Source: Dyella ginsengisoli LA-4 (lineage in GTDB: Bacteria; Pseudomonadota; Gammaproteobacteria; Xanthomonadales; Rhodanobacteraceae). Taken from it: 64,000 bases of DNA. Shown piece after piece: positions 9,372 to 16,645 of the stretch (within the stretch, counting starts at the first letter, position 1; each line of letters starts with the position of its first letter). The notes below the pieces were generated by a model. That model was given only the letters and a program-made list of their open reading frames with translations, ran no database searches and had not been told where the DNA came from. Made by a program: the position numbers and the translations under genes. The DNA lies in NCBI RefSeq assembly GCF_000334915.1, contig NZ_AMSF01000095.1:62001-126000 (forward strand), given 5' to 3'.

Positions 9372-10625
9372 TCATGCCGACCGCGTAGCCACCACCGGCG
9401 GCACGTTCGATGCACGACGCGCCGGGGCGAATACCGCGCCCTGCCCCAGCGCCATCACCGCCACGATGCCGGCCAGCACGTACAGCACCGGCAGGCGGTC
9501 CATCTCGAAATGCTTCATCAGCAGCATGTTCAGTCCGATCGCCAGGCCCAGCCCGATCAGCGCACCGGCACCGGAGATCAGCAGGTTCTCCATCTGGAAG
9601 TAGTGCAGGATGTCGATCTTTCGCGCGCCCAGCGCGCGCCGCACACCGATCTGACGGTGGCGCTGGCCGACCCAGAAGCTGGTCAGGCCGACGATGCCGG
9701 CGGCGGTGACGCCCAGCAGGATCAGGCAGACCACGCCCATCAGGATCGCCATGCCGACGTCGGAGCGGTAGGCCTCCTGGCGGATCTGCGCGAACGACTT
9801 GACGCTGTCGTCGTCCAGTACGCGCATGCGGCTCACCCCGTACAGCACGTCGGGCACGGCGTGCATCACCGCCTGCAGACGCCCCGGCTTGGTGCGGATC
9901 GCGTAGCGCGAGAAGTTGGCGTTCAGGCGGAACGGCTCGATCGTCGCGTTCCAGAGGAAACCGTTGACCCAGCTGCCGGTGGACGGAGCCTGCAAGCGCT
10001 CCACCTCGCCGATGATGGTGCTGGGCGAGCTGCCGCCGTCCAGGTAGATCGCCTTGCCCAGCGCGTCGCCCTTCGGATACAGCTTGTCGGCCAGCGCCTT
10101 GGTCACGATGATCACCGCCGGCGTGCCGCTGTCGCGGAAGCCGCGGTTGCGCACGTCGGCCGCAGTGAAGCCGCGCCCGGCCACCAGCTTCAGGCCCAGC
10201 GTCTTGAGCAGGTGCTCGTCGCCGAAGTAGTAGACGCTGCGGGCGTTGCCCGCGCGCAGGTCGCTGCCGGGCTTGAGCGCCACCGAGCCGGTCCACGACG
10301 AGTTGAGCAGCGGCAGCGAATTGATCGGCACCACCGATTCCACGTCCGGCATCGCGCGCAGGGCGGCGAGGTCGGCCTGCAGCAGGCTGTCGAGCTTCTC
10401 CACGTCTCCGGGCTGGTCGCCGCTGGGTGCACCGACCCAACTCTGGGTGACCAGCATCAGGTTGTCTTCCACCAGGCCGGTGGGCCGGTTCACGCGCTCG
10501 ATGCGCTGGCCGATGATGAACACCGCGTTGCAGACGATGGCCAGGGTCAGTGCGATCTGCAGGGCGATCAGCACCACGCCCGCCTTGTGCCGGCGCAGGG
10601 CCGCGATCATGGGATGGAGCTTCAT
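9372..10625 (-). CDS. FtsX/MacB-type ABC permease, B-type of pair 1
   Basis: A 417-residue B-type permease starting MKLHPMIAALRRHKAG, with AGGA in the stop region of A1, 10 bases upstream. Helix 1 (LIALQIALTLAIVCNAVFII) is almost the same as in B2. After the periplasmic domain come three helices with FWVGQRHRQIGVRRALGARKIDIL, and the tail VPPVVATRSA. With A1 it forms the pair nearest the ATPase gene, possibly the ancestral unit of the array. Confidence 0.87.
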   Translation of the reverse strand: MKLHPMIAALRRHKAGVVLIALQIALTLAIVCNAVFIIGQRIERVNRPTGLVEDNLMLVTQSWVGAPSGDQPGDVEKLDSLLQADLAALRAMPDVESVVPINSLPLLNSSWTGSVALKPGSDLRAGNARSVYYFGDEHLLKTLGLKLVAGRGFTAADVRNRGFRDSGTPAVIIVTKALADKLYPKGDALGKAIYLDGGSSPSTIIGEVERLQAPSTGSWVNGFLWNATIEPFRLNANFSRYAIRTKPGRLQAVMHAVPDVLYGVSRMRVLDDDSVKSFAQIRQEAYRSDVGMAILMGVVCLILLGVTAAGIVGLTSFWVGQRHRQIGVRRALGARKIDILHYFQMENLLISGAGALIGLGLAIGLNMLLMKHFEMDRLPVLYVLAGIVAVMALGQGAVFAPARRASNVPPVVATRSA

Positions 10626-10635
10626 GGCGTGATCC

Positions 10636-11952
10636 TCAGTTCGACTTCAGCTGCCAGGCGGGCTGCACGCGCGAGGCCCGGAAGGTGGGATAGAGACCGG
10701 CCAGCATCGTGGCGACCACGGCGACGAGCAGGGTGATGGCCAGCAGCGAGACGTCCAGCCGCGCCAGCGAGGCGATGTCCTTGGGCATCACCCAGCCCAC
10801 GCTGGCCACGCCGACGCCGGTCAGCAGCAGTCCCAGCACGCCACCGGCCAGGCCGACGATGCCGGCCTCGGTGAGGAACTGCGCGTAGATCGCGCTGCGC
10901 TGCGCGCCCAGGGCGCGGCGCACGCCGATCTCGCTGCTGCGACGCAGGAACTTGGCCAGCAGCAGGCCGGCGGTGTTGACCAGGCAGACCACCAGCAGGC
11001 CCAGGGCGACCAGCAGCGAGACCTTGGTGTCGCTGGGCACCACGTGCTCGGCGTCGAGCCAGGCCGGCACGTCGCGCAGACGATTGTTGGGTGCCCAGCC
11101 GAAACGCCCGGCCTTCTGCTGGTCCCGCGCGTAGCCGTCGAGGTACTCGCGATAGGCCTGCACCGCCGCGGCATCGTCCAGCTGCACCATGTAGGCCATC
11201 CACACGCAGCTCGAATGCTGCAGGCCGACGAAGCCGGACTCCTTCGGCACTTCGTTGCAGTTGGTGTTGCCGTTGTTCGGCATGCCCACGTCGATGGCGC
11301 GATTGAACGGCAGGAACACGTCCTCGGCGCCGTCGGTGAAGCCGCCGGTGTTGACCACGTCGAAGAAGCGCGGCTGCGGGTTCCAGTGGTCGGTCACGCC
11401 GACCACGCGGTAGTCCTTGCCCTCGATGTCCAGCGTGCGGCCGACGCTGTTCTGCCCACCGAACAGCTTGTCGTTGAGCTTGCTGCTGATCACTGCCACC
11501 GCCGAGCGCTGGGTGTCGTCGTCCGCGGTCCAGCCGGCGCCGTACTTGAACGGCACGTCGACCATCGGGAAGAACTCACTGAACACCGCATGCCCGCTGA
11601 CGTTGATGGGATGCTTGCTGGCGTTGGCCGGGACCACCGACGGCGAGATCTGGTACATCGCCGACTGGTACCTGGCGCGGTGCGCGCGCATCAGCGCCAT
11701 CGCATCGGTGTAGTCCATCGCGTCCGGCGGGTCGCCGTTCGGGTCGCGCGCCTTCGGTCCCCACATGTCGATCTGCGGCACGAAAAGCTTGGAGGATTTC
11801 CACGGAATCGGATCGCCCGATACCGCGCGGAACACCGAATAGGTGGTCATCGACGCGGCGACGCCGAAACCGATCGCCAGCACCATCAGCAGGGTCAGGC
11901 CGCGGCTGCGCTTGAGGCTTCGCAACGCCAGTTCGAAATAGTAGGCAAACAT
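10636..11952 (-). CDS. FtsX/MacB-type ABC permease, A-type of pair 1
   Basis: A 438-residue A-type permease. The start MFAYYFELALRSLKRSR follows GAGGAT and aligns with the other A-types; a longer in-frame start at 11997 is less likely. Helix 1 ends SMTTYSVFRAVSGDP. The cysteine pair is TNCNE and SCVW, 16 residues apart. The distal block has IGVRRALGAQRSAIY and the tail AWQLKSN. It lies 100 bases after the ATPase gene and is the first permease gene transcribed. Confidence 0.88.
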   Translation of the reverse strand: MFAYYFELALRSLKRSRGLTLLMVLAIGFGVAASMTTYSVFRAVSGDPIPWKSSKLFVPQIDMWGPKARDPNGDPPDAMDYTDAMALMRAHRARYQSAMYQISPSVVPANASKHPINVSGHAVFSEFFPMVDVPFKYGAGWTADDDTQRSAVAVISSKLNDKLFGGQNSVGRTLDIEGKDYRVVGVTDHWNPQPRFFDVVNTGGFTDGAEDVFLPFNRAIDVGMPNNGNTNCNEVPKESGFVGLQHSSCVWMAYMVQLDDAAAVQAYREYLDGYARDQQKAGRFGWAPNNRLRDVPAWLDAEHVVPSDTKVSLLVALGLLVVCLVNTAGLLLAKFLRRSSEIGVRRALGAQRSAIYAQFLTEAGIVGLAGGVLGLLLTGVGVASVGWVMPKDIASLARLDVSLLAITLLVAVVATMLAGLYPTFRASRVQPAWQLKSN

Positions 11953-12052
11953 GAGCCGATCCTCGGAATGACTTGCACGACCGGGGACGCGCGGCATCGC
12001 TGCCGCGGACCTTTCCCCTGCATGACGCGGCGGCCGTGGCCGCCGCAGACGC

Positions 12053-12778
12053 TCAGCTGCGTCCCTGCCCCTGGCGGGCCTCGACGACGTGCGCGTGGAA
12101 GCGCGGGTCTTCGGCGAGGTCGACCACCTGGCCGTCGATGATGTGCACGTTGCGCTGCGCGCGCGCCGCCAGCTCCGGATCGTGCGTCACCATCACGATG
12201 GTCGCGCCCTCGCGATGGATCTCCTCCAGCAGTTCCATCACGCCGCGGGCCATCTGGGTGTCCAGGTTGCCGGTCGGTTCGTCCGCCAGCAGCAGGCGGG
12301 GGGAGCCGGCCAGCGCCCGGGCGATCGCCACGCGCTGCTGCTGACCGCCCGACAGTTCCGCCGGATAGTGCTTGGCACGCGAGGCCAGGCCGACGCGCTC
12401 GAGCGCACCCATGATGCGCTCCTTGCGCTCGGGCGCCTTCATGCCGCGGTAGCGCAGCGGCACCTCGACGTTGTCGAACACGTTGAGGTCGGGGATCAGG
12501 TTGAACGCCTGGAAGATGAAGCCGATTTTCTCGTTGCGGATCTTCGAGCGGGCGTTGTCGTCGAGCTGGCTCACCTCGATGCCATCCAGGTGGTATTGAC
12601 CACCGGTGAAGGTCTCCAGCAGGCCGGCGATGGTGAGGAAGGTCGTCTTGCCCGAACCGGACGGGCCGGTCACGGCGACGAATTCGCCTTCCTTCACGTC
12701 GATGTTGAAATCGCGCAGCGCATAGGTTTCCACCACTTCGGTGCGGTAGACCTTGGACAGGTGGGTCATCTTGAGCAT
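12053..12778 (-). CDS. MacB/LolD-type ABC transporter ATPase
   Basis: A 241-residue cytoplasmic ATPase that powers the export permeases. The visible motifs are Walker A GPSGSGKT (38-45), Q-loop Q90, signature LSGGQ (142-146), Walker B with LLLADEPTG (162-170) and the switch histidine in MVTHD (199). This is the MacB/LolD/FtsE class, in which the ATPase drives a mechanical permease cycle. In E. coli MacB the ATPase and permease are fused; here they are separate. It is the only ATPase gene in the operon, so up to ten permeases probably share it. The start follows AAGGA. A 182-base gap holding a large hairpin separates it from the adaptor gene. Confidence 0.95.
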   Translation of the reverse strand: MLKMTHLSKVYRTEVVETYALRDFNIDVKEGEFVAVTGPSGSGKTTFLTIAGLLETFTGGQYHLDGIEVSQLDDNARSKIRNEKIGFIFQAFNLIPDLNVFDNVEVPLRYRGMKAPERKERIMGALERVGLASRAKHYPAELSGGQQQRVAIARALAGSPRLLLADEPTGNLDTQMARGVMELLEEIHREGATIVMVTHDPELAARAQRNVHIIDGQVVDLAEDPRFHAHVVEARQGQGRS

Positions 12779-12815
12779 GGCTTTTCCTTACTCGTTGGTG
12801 GTCTGGAGGGTGGTG

Positions 12816-12954
12816 GCGGGGAACGGGGGATGGAGAGTCGGGAACACCGCATTCGCTGATCTGGGGAGAGCACCTCGCGGTCCCGTCGTCCGGCAGTCAC
12901 GGCAAACTGCGGCGGCGGATCTGATTTCCCGACTCTCCATCCCCCGTTCCCCGC
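12816..12954. repeat. Large hairpin element with 29-bp perfect inverted repeats
   Basis: Arms 12816-12844 and 12926-12954 are perfect 29-base inverted complements separated by 81 bases. One arm is purine-rich (it contains GGGGGATGGAGAG) and the other is its complement. The element fills most of the gap between the adaptor stop (12961) and the ATPase start (12778). It resembles in design, though not in exact sequence, the pepA-holC element at 39071-39235. It could be a small non-autonomous repeat element. In the operon transcript it would form a very stable stem that may reduce read-through from adaptor to ATPase. Confidence 0.85.
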
Positions 12955-12960
12955 GCGTCT

Positions 12961-14232
12961 TCAACTGCTGATGGCGACGCGCTGGGCGCCCTTGAAGCTG
13001 TCGGTACCGGAGATCACGATCTTGTCGCCTTCCTTCAGGCCGTCGAGGATCTCCACCTTGTCGATGCTGCTGGCGCCCACGCGGATCGGCGTCTTCACGG
13101 CGATGCCGTCGCGCACCACGTAGGCATAGTTGCCACCGGACTCGTCGACGAACGAGCCGCGCTGCACGGTCAGCACGTTGTCGCGCTTGTCCAGCAGCAC
13201 GCGCACCGACAGACGCTGGCTCTGGCGCAGCTGCTTGGGCGTGGCGCCATCGAAGGCCAGCCGCGCGGCGACCTCGCCATTGACCACTTCCGGCGAGATG
13301 GCGCTGACCTTGCCGTGCCAGGTCTGGCCGTTGCCGGTGATTTCGCCGGGCATGCCGATGCCCAGGTCGCGGGCAAAGCTCTCCGGCACCTGCATCTCCA
13401 CCTGCAGCGCGGTCAGGTCGATCACGCTGAGCAATTGGGCGTCCTTGGCCACGGTGGCGCGCTCGGCGATGAACAGCTGGCCGACCTGGCCGTCCACCGG
13501 CGACTTCACGTTGAGGTCGTCGACCTGGCGTTGCAGGTCCTGCACCAGCAGCTTCTGCCGCTCATAGGCGAGCTTCTTCGATTCGATGTTGAAGTTCAGG
13601 CTGTCGTTGTCCAGGCCGAGGTTGGCCTTGGCGTGGCGCTCGGCGATCTGCGCCTTCTCCAGGGTGTCGTGGGCGGTGTCGACATCGGTCTTGGACACGG
13701 CGCCCTTGGCGTAGGCGGCCTCGTTGCGATCGACCGTGCGCTTGGCGGCCTGGGCGTCGATCTGCGCATTGTCGTAGGCCTGTTGCAGCGCCGCGCGCTG
13801 CTTCTTCGCGTCGATCTGGGCGCGCTTGTAGTCGACTTCCATCGCATCGGCGTTGGACTGTTCCTGCGCCAGCTTGTTGGTCAGTTCGGGACTGACGATG
13901 GTCGCCAGTACCTGGCCCTTCTTCACGGTGTCGCCGGCGTGCACCTTCAGCGTGACCGCGCCACCCGAGGTCGCGTAGAGCGTGGGGCTGTTCGCCGCCA
14001 CCACCTTGCCCTCGGCGGCGATGTCGCGCACGAACGGACCGCGGGTCACCGTGGCGAAAGCCAGGCGCGAGGCGCTGACCGAGGCGTCGGCGGAGAACAT
14101 CCGCATCACCCCGGGCAACGCCAGCGCCAGCACGGCGACCACGGCGACGCCCACGCCGATCAGCAGCATCCGGCGCTTGCGGTTGGATTTGACCTCGACC
14201 AGGCGGTCTTGGGCGGAGGTGTCACGGATCAT
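12961..14232 (-). CDS. HlyD/MacA-type periplasmic adaptor subunit
   Basis: A 423-residue membrane-fusion protein. A basic leader is followed by one membrane helix at about 20-43, then a lipoyl-like half-motif, a long charged coiled-coil hairpin (about 110-245), the second lipoyl half (SPVDGQVGQLFIAERATV) and a beta-barrel/membrane-proximal region. In the family, such adaptors link an inner-membrane ABC exporter to an outer-membrane TolC-type channel. No TolC homologue is in the window. It is the first gene of the export operon, with a sigma-54 promoter ending 49 bases upstream of its ATG. Confidence 0.93.
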   Translation of the reverse strand: MIRDTSAQDRLVEVKSNRKRRMLLIGVGVAVVAVLALALPGVMRMFSADASVSASRLAFATVTRGPFVRDIAAEGKVVAANSPTLYATSGGAVTLKVHAGDTVKKGQVLATIVSPELTNKLAQEQSNADAMEVDYKRAQIDAKKQRAALQQAYDNAQIDAQAAKRTVDRNEAAYAKGAVSKTDVDTAHDTLEKAQIAERHAKANLGLDNDSLNFNIESKKLAYERQKLLVQDLQRQVDDLNVKSPVDGQVGQLFIAERATVAKDAQLLSVIDLTALQVEMQVPESFARDLGIGMPGEITGNGQTWHGKVSAISPEVVNGEVAARLAFDGATPKQLRQSQRLSVRVLLDKRDNVLTVQRGSFVDESGGNYAYVVRDGIAVKTPIRVGASSIDKVEILDGLKEGDKIVISGTDSFKGAQRVAISS

Positions 14233-14280
14233 CGCTCGGTCCCCAACGGCTGCGGACAGGTGCAGCCACGTAGACCTTTC

Positions 14281-14296
14281 AGCAATGGCCGTGCCA
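14281..14296 (-). promoter_or_regulatory. Sigma-54 (-24/-12) promoter of the export operon
   Basis: Read on the minus strand the sequence is TGGCACGGCCATTGCT, an exact match to the sigma-54 consensus TGGCAC-N5-TTGC(A/T). It points at the adaptor gene, whose ATG is at 14232. The -24 element is 14291-14296 and the -12 element 14281-14285, so transcription should start near 14268-14272. Confidence 0.88.
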
Positions 14297-14355
14297 ACGC
14301 CGGATATCGCCTAAAAACACCTTGATAACAACGATATACAGAAACCCTGCCTGTT

Positions 14356-14410
14356 GCCGGACGGTGTCCGCGGACACCCGGACGGACAGCCGGACAAGAC
14401 CCCGGACACG
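14356..14410 (-). promoter_or_regulatory. Upstream activator array of GGACA/TGTCC half-sites
   Basis: Contains a 16-base perfect palindrome GGTGTCCGCGGACACC (14363-14378) followed by further GGACA copies at 14384-14388, 14392-14396 and 14404-14408 and a partial GGAC on each side. The array lies about 70-115 bases upstream of the -24 element, the usual distance for a sigma-54 enhancer-binding activator. No activator gene is in the window. Confidence 0.72.
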
Positions 14411-14414
14411 GCGA

Positions 14415-14960
14415 TCAGGCGACCAGCGCCACGCCCTCGGTGCGTACCAGCTCGCGCACCGTCCGCCAACTCAGCACGCAGTCCGGCAGCGCCGTGCTGG
14501 TGCACACCAGCGACCATGGCCCGATCGACTCCACCTCGAAGCGCAGACGACGCCCGCGGTGGGCCCGCCAGCGCGGCCGCGCCGCGGGCGCCACGGTCGC
14601 GTCGGCATGAGCCAGCAAGGCATCCCAGGCGAGATAGTCGGTATCTGGCAGCAGATACAGGCGGCAGCGGGGTTTGCCGGCGCGGTCGTGCACGGTGATC
14701 CATTCGCGCGGTCCGTCGATCGTGACCGCGCAGGCATGGGCGAGCAGCCCGGGATGCGCAAGCACCAGCCCGTCCGGGCTCCCCGACGCAATGTCCGGCG
14801 CTCCTGCGGACAGGTCGGCGGCCGGCCCGGCCCAGGCGCAGAACACCGGCCCCAGGGCGGCCAGGTCGCGGGCGAAGCACCGCGGATCGGGGGCGAGCCA
14901 GCTGGGTGGTGTCTCGACGGGGTTTGCGGCGACCAGGAAACGCGCACTCGGCAACGGCAT
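14415..14960 (-). CDS. Protein of unknown function downstream of hemP
   Basis: A 181-residue protein without signal peptide or membrane helix. The ATG at 14960 is preferred because GGAGG lies seven bases upstream; another ATG two codons earlier is too close to it. The middle (ITVHDRAGKPRCRLYLLPD, then a WDALLA segment) weakly recalls the repeated half-domain of HemS/ChuX heme-handling proteins, but I cannot confirm homology. It follows hemP by 104 bases on the same strand, so a heme-related role is inferred from context only. Confidence 0.7.
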   Translation of the reverse strand: MPLPSARFLVAANPVETPPSWLAPDPRCFARDLAALGPVFCAWAGPAADLSAGAPDIASGSPDGLVLAHPGLLAHACAVTIDGPREWITVHDRAGKPRCRLYLLPDTDYLAWDALLAHADATVAPAARPRWRAHRGRRLRFEVESIGPWSLVCTSTALPDCVLSWRTVRELVRTEGVALVA

Positions 14961-15064
14961 GACCATGCCTCCATTGCGGTGGGGCCTGGCTGACCGTGCG
15001 GGACGGTGCTGGCGGTGGGCCGGTGGGGAGAAGGGCGCGGCGACAGCAGCCAGCGCCCCGGGAA

Positions 15065-15268
15065 TCACTTGGTGAGGATCAGCTTGTCGTTGCGGGTCAG
15101 GCGCAGGCGGTACTCGCCTCCCTGATGGCGGATCACCAGCTCGCGGGCGCCTCGCAGCAGGGTGTCGCTGCTCACGCTGGGAACCTCTCGCGCGGCCAGC
15201 GGCAGGCTCAGGCTGCCGACCGGCAGGGCCGTCGCCTCGTCCGGAGTCATGTGCAGGGGTCGATTCAT
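15065..15268 (-). CDS. hemP: HemP-family hemin uptake protein
   Basis: A 67-residue protein. The C-terminal half (LVIRHQGGEYRLRLTRNDK, then LILTK) is the HemP signature, matching the family's pattern of a Y-R-L-R-x-T-R core and a terminal KLILTK. In other proteobacteria hemP lies at the head of Fur-regulated heme-uptake loci, and in some it acts as an activator of the heme receptor gene. I start at the ATG at 15268, which has GGAG upstream; a GTG five codons earlier overlaps that site. A candidate Fur box lies 35 bases upstream. No heme receptor or ABC transporter gene is adjacent, which is unusual. Confidence 0.9.
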   Translation of the reverse strand: MNRPLHMTPDEATALPVGSLSLPLAAREVPSVSSDTLLRGARELVIRHQGGEYRLRLTRNDKLILTK

Positions 15269-15302
15269 TGCGGCTTTCTCCACAAGGGGTTACGACTCAG
15301 AT

Positions 15303-15321
15303 GATAAGCATTCTCATTTAC
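15303..15321. promoter_or_regulatory. Candidate Fur box upstream of hemP
   Basis: GATAAGCATTCTCATTTAC matches 13 of 19 positions of the Fur consensus GATAATGATAATCATTATC. It lies 35 bases upstream of the hemP start and sits in a conspicuously A/T-rich patch between hemP and the binding-protein gene. Iron-dependent repression of hemP is the expected outcome. Confidence 0.72.
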
Positions 15322-15349
15322 AAGTCAACGCCCTTGTTCCTCACTCAGG

Positions 15350-16147
15350 TCACCGTGCTGCCCATGCCGCGATGATCCGGTGCAGCGCGTCGAGGCCATC
15401 GAACAGCGCGGCCGGCCCCGGCTGCAGGATGATCCGCGACTTCACCTCGAACAGCTGCCCGTCGCGCACTGCCGGAATGGCCTGCCAGCCGGGCCGGGCC
15501 GCAACCTTCTCCGGCCGGAAGCGCTTGCCGCACCAGGAGCCGAGGATGATGTCCGGTGCCCGCTCGATCACCGGGGCACCATCGGCGAGGATGCGCTGCT
15601 TGGCCAGCGGCTCGCGCGCCCGCTCGGGAAAAATGTCGTCGCCGCCGGCGATGTTGATCAGCTCGGCGACCCAGCGGATGCCGGTGATCAGCGGCTCGTC
15701 CCATTCCTCGAAATACACCCTGGGCCGGCGCGGCAGCGCGTCGGCGGCCTCGCGCACGGCGGTGATGTGCGCCTCGGCGCGTTGCGCGTAGGCCTCGGCC
15801 TTGTCGTGCGCACCGACCATCGCGCCGAGCCGGCGGATGTAGGCGACGATGCCCTCGACACTGCGATGGTTGGAGATCCACACCTCCACGCCCGCCTTGA
15901 TCAGCTCGCGCGCGATGTCGGCCTGGATATCGGAGAAGCCGATCGCCAGGTCCGGCTCCAGCGCGAGGATCTCGCCGATCTTCGCGCTGGTGAACGCCGA
16001 CACCTTGGGCTTTTCCCTGCGCGCGCGCGGCGGGCGCACGGTGAACCCGGAGATGCCGACGATGCGGTGCTCCTCGCCCAGCGCGTAGAGCACCTCGGTC
16101 GGTTCTTCGGTGAGGCAGACGATGCGCTGCGGGAAGGCGTCGGTCAT
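15350..16147 (-). CDS. Cobalamin-binding-like protein (BtuF family)
   Basis: A 265-residue protein of the BtuF/FepB type periplasmic binding fold. The N-terminal strand-loop IVCLTEEPTEVLYALG, the central ILALEPDLAIGF and the second-lobe pattern (WVAELINIAGGDDIF, APDIILGSW) are typical of cobalamin and iron-chelate binding proteins. No signal peptide is visible at the chosen start (MTDAFPQRIV), and no upstream in-frame extension supplies one, so it may be cytoplasmic or a family variant. It is upstream of, and co-directional with, hemP. No BtuC or BtuD genes are nearby. Confidence 0.82.
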   Translation of the reverse strand: MTDAFPQRIVCLTEEPTEVLYALGEEHRIVGISGFTVRPPRARREKPKVSAFTSAKIGEILALEPDLAIGFSDIQADIARELIKAGVEVWISNHRSVEGIVAYIRRLGAMVGAHDKAEAYAQRAEAHITAVREAADALPRRPRVYFEEWDEPLITGIRWVAELINIAGGDDIFPERAREPLAKQRILADGAPVIERAPDIILGSWCGKRFRPEKVAARPGWQAIPAVRDGQLFEVKSRIILQPGPAALFDGLDALHRIIAAWAAR

Positions 16148-16191
16148 GGTGGGCGATCACTGGAACGGAATCGCCCATGGTAACGGCGCGC

Positions 16192-16632
16192 TCAGCCGGC
16201 GCCGATCACCGTCACCTGCACCTTGCGCTGGTGCGCATCGATACGGTGCTCCCACAGGTACAGGCCCTGCCACGTGCCGAGCGCCAGCCGGCCGCCGTGC
16301 ACCGGTACGGTGAGGCTGACGCCGGTGAGGATGGAGCGTACGTGGGCAGGCATGTCGTCCGGACCCTCATCGTCGTGGCGGAACAACGGGTCGCCATCGG
16401 GAACGGCACGGGCGAACCAGCGCTCCAGGTCCTCGCGCACGGTGGGGTCGGCGTTCTCGCCGATCAGCAGCGAGCAGCTGGTGTGTGCGGTGAACACGTG
16501 GGCCAACCCGGTCTGCACGCCGCTGGAGGCGATCGCGTTGGCCACCTCGTCGGTGATCTCGCTGAAACCGCGACCGCGCGTGTGTACGGTGAACCCGCCC
16601 TGCGCAACGTGATCGACAGCCTGGCGACGCAC
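16192..16632 (-). CDS. YjbQ family (UPF0047) protein
   Basis: A 146-residue protein matching E. coli YjbQ throughout: GLAHVFTAHTSCSLLIGENA, then DPTVREDLERWF, EGPDDMPAH and GTWQGLYLWEH. The family has a compact beta fold with conserved histidines and a weak thiamine-phosphate-synthase-like activity in some members; its physiological role is unsettled. No ATG is available at the right place. The GTG at 16632 has a strong GAGGAGG site and gives the normal length. It lies 13 bases after pdxH, implying co-transcription. Confidence 0.88.
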   Translation of the reverse strand: MRRQAVDHVAQGGFTVHTRGRGFSEITDEVANAIASSGVQTGLAHVFTAHTSCSLLIGENADPTVREDLERWFARAVPDGDPLFRHDDEGPDDMPAHVRSILTGVSLTVPVHGGRLALGTWQGLYLWEHRIDAHQRKVQVTVIGAG

Positions 16633-16645
16633 CTCGGCGGCCTCC

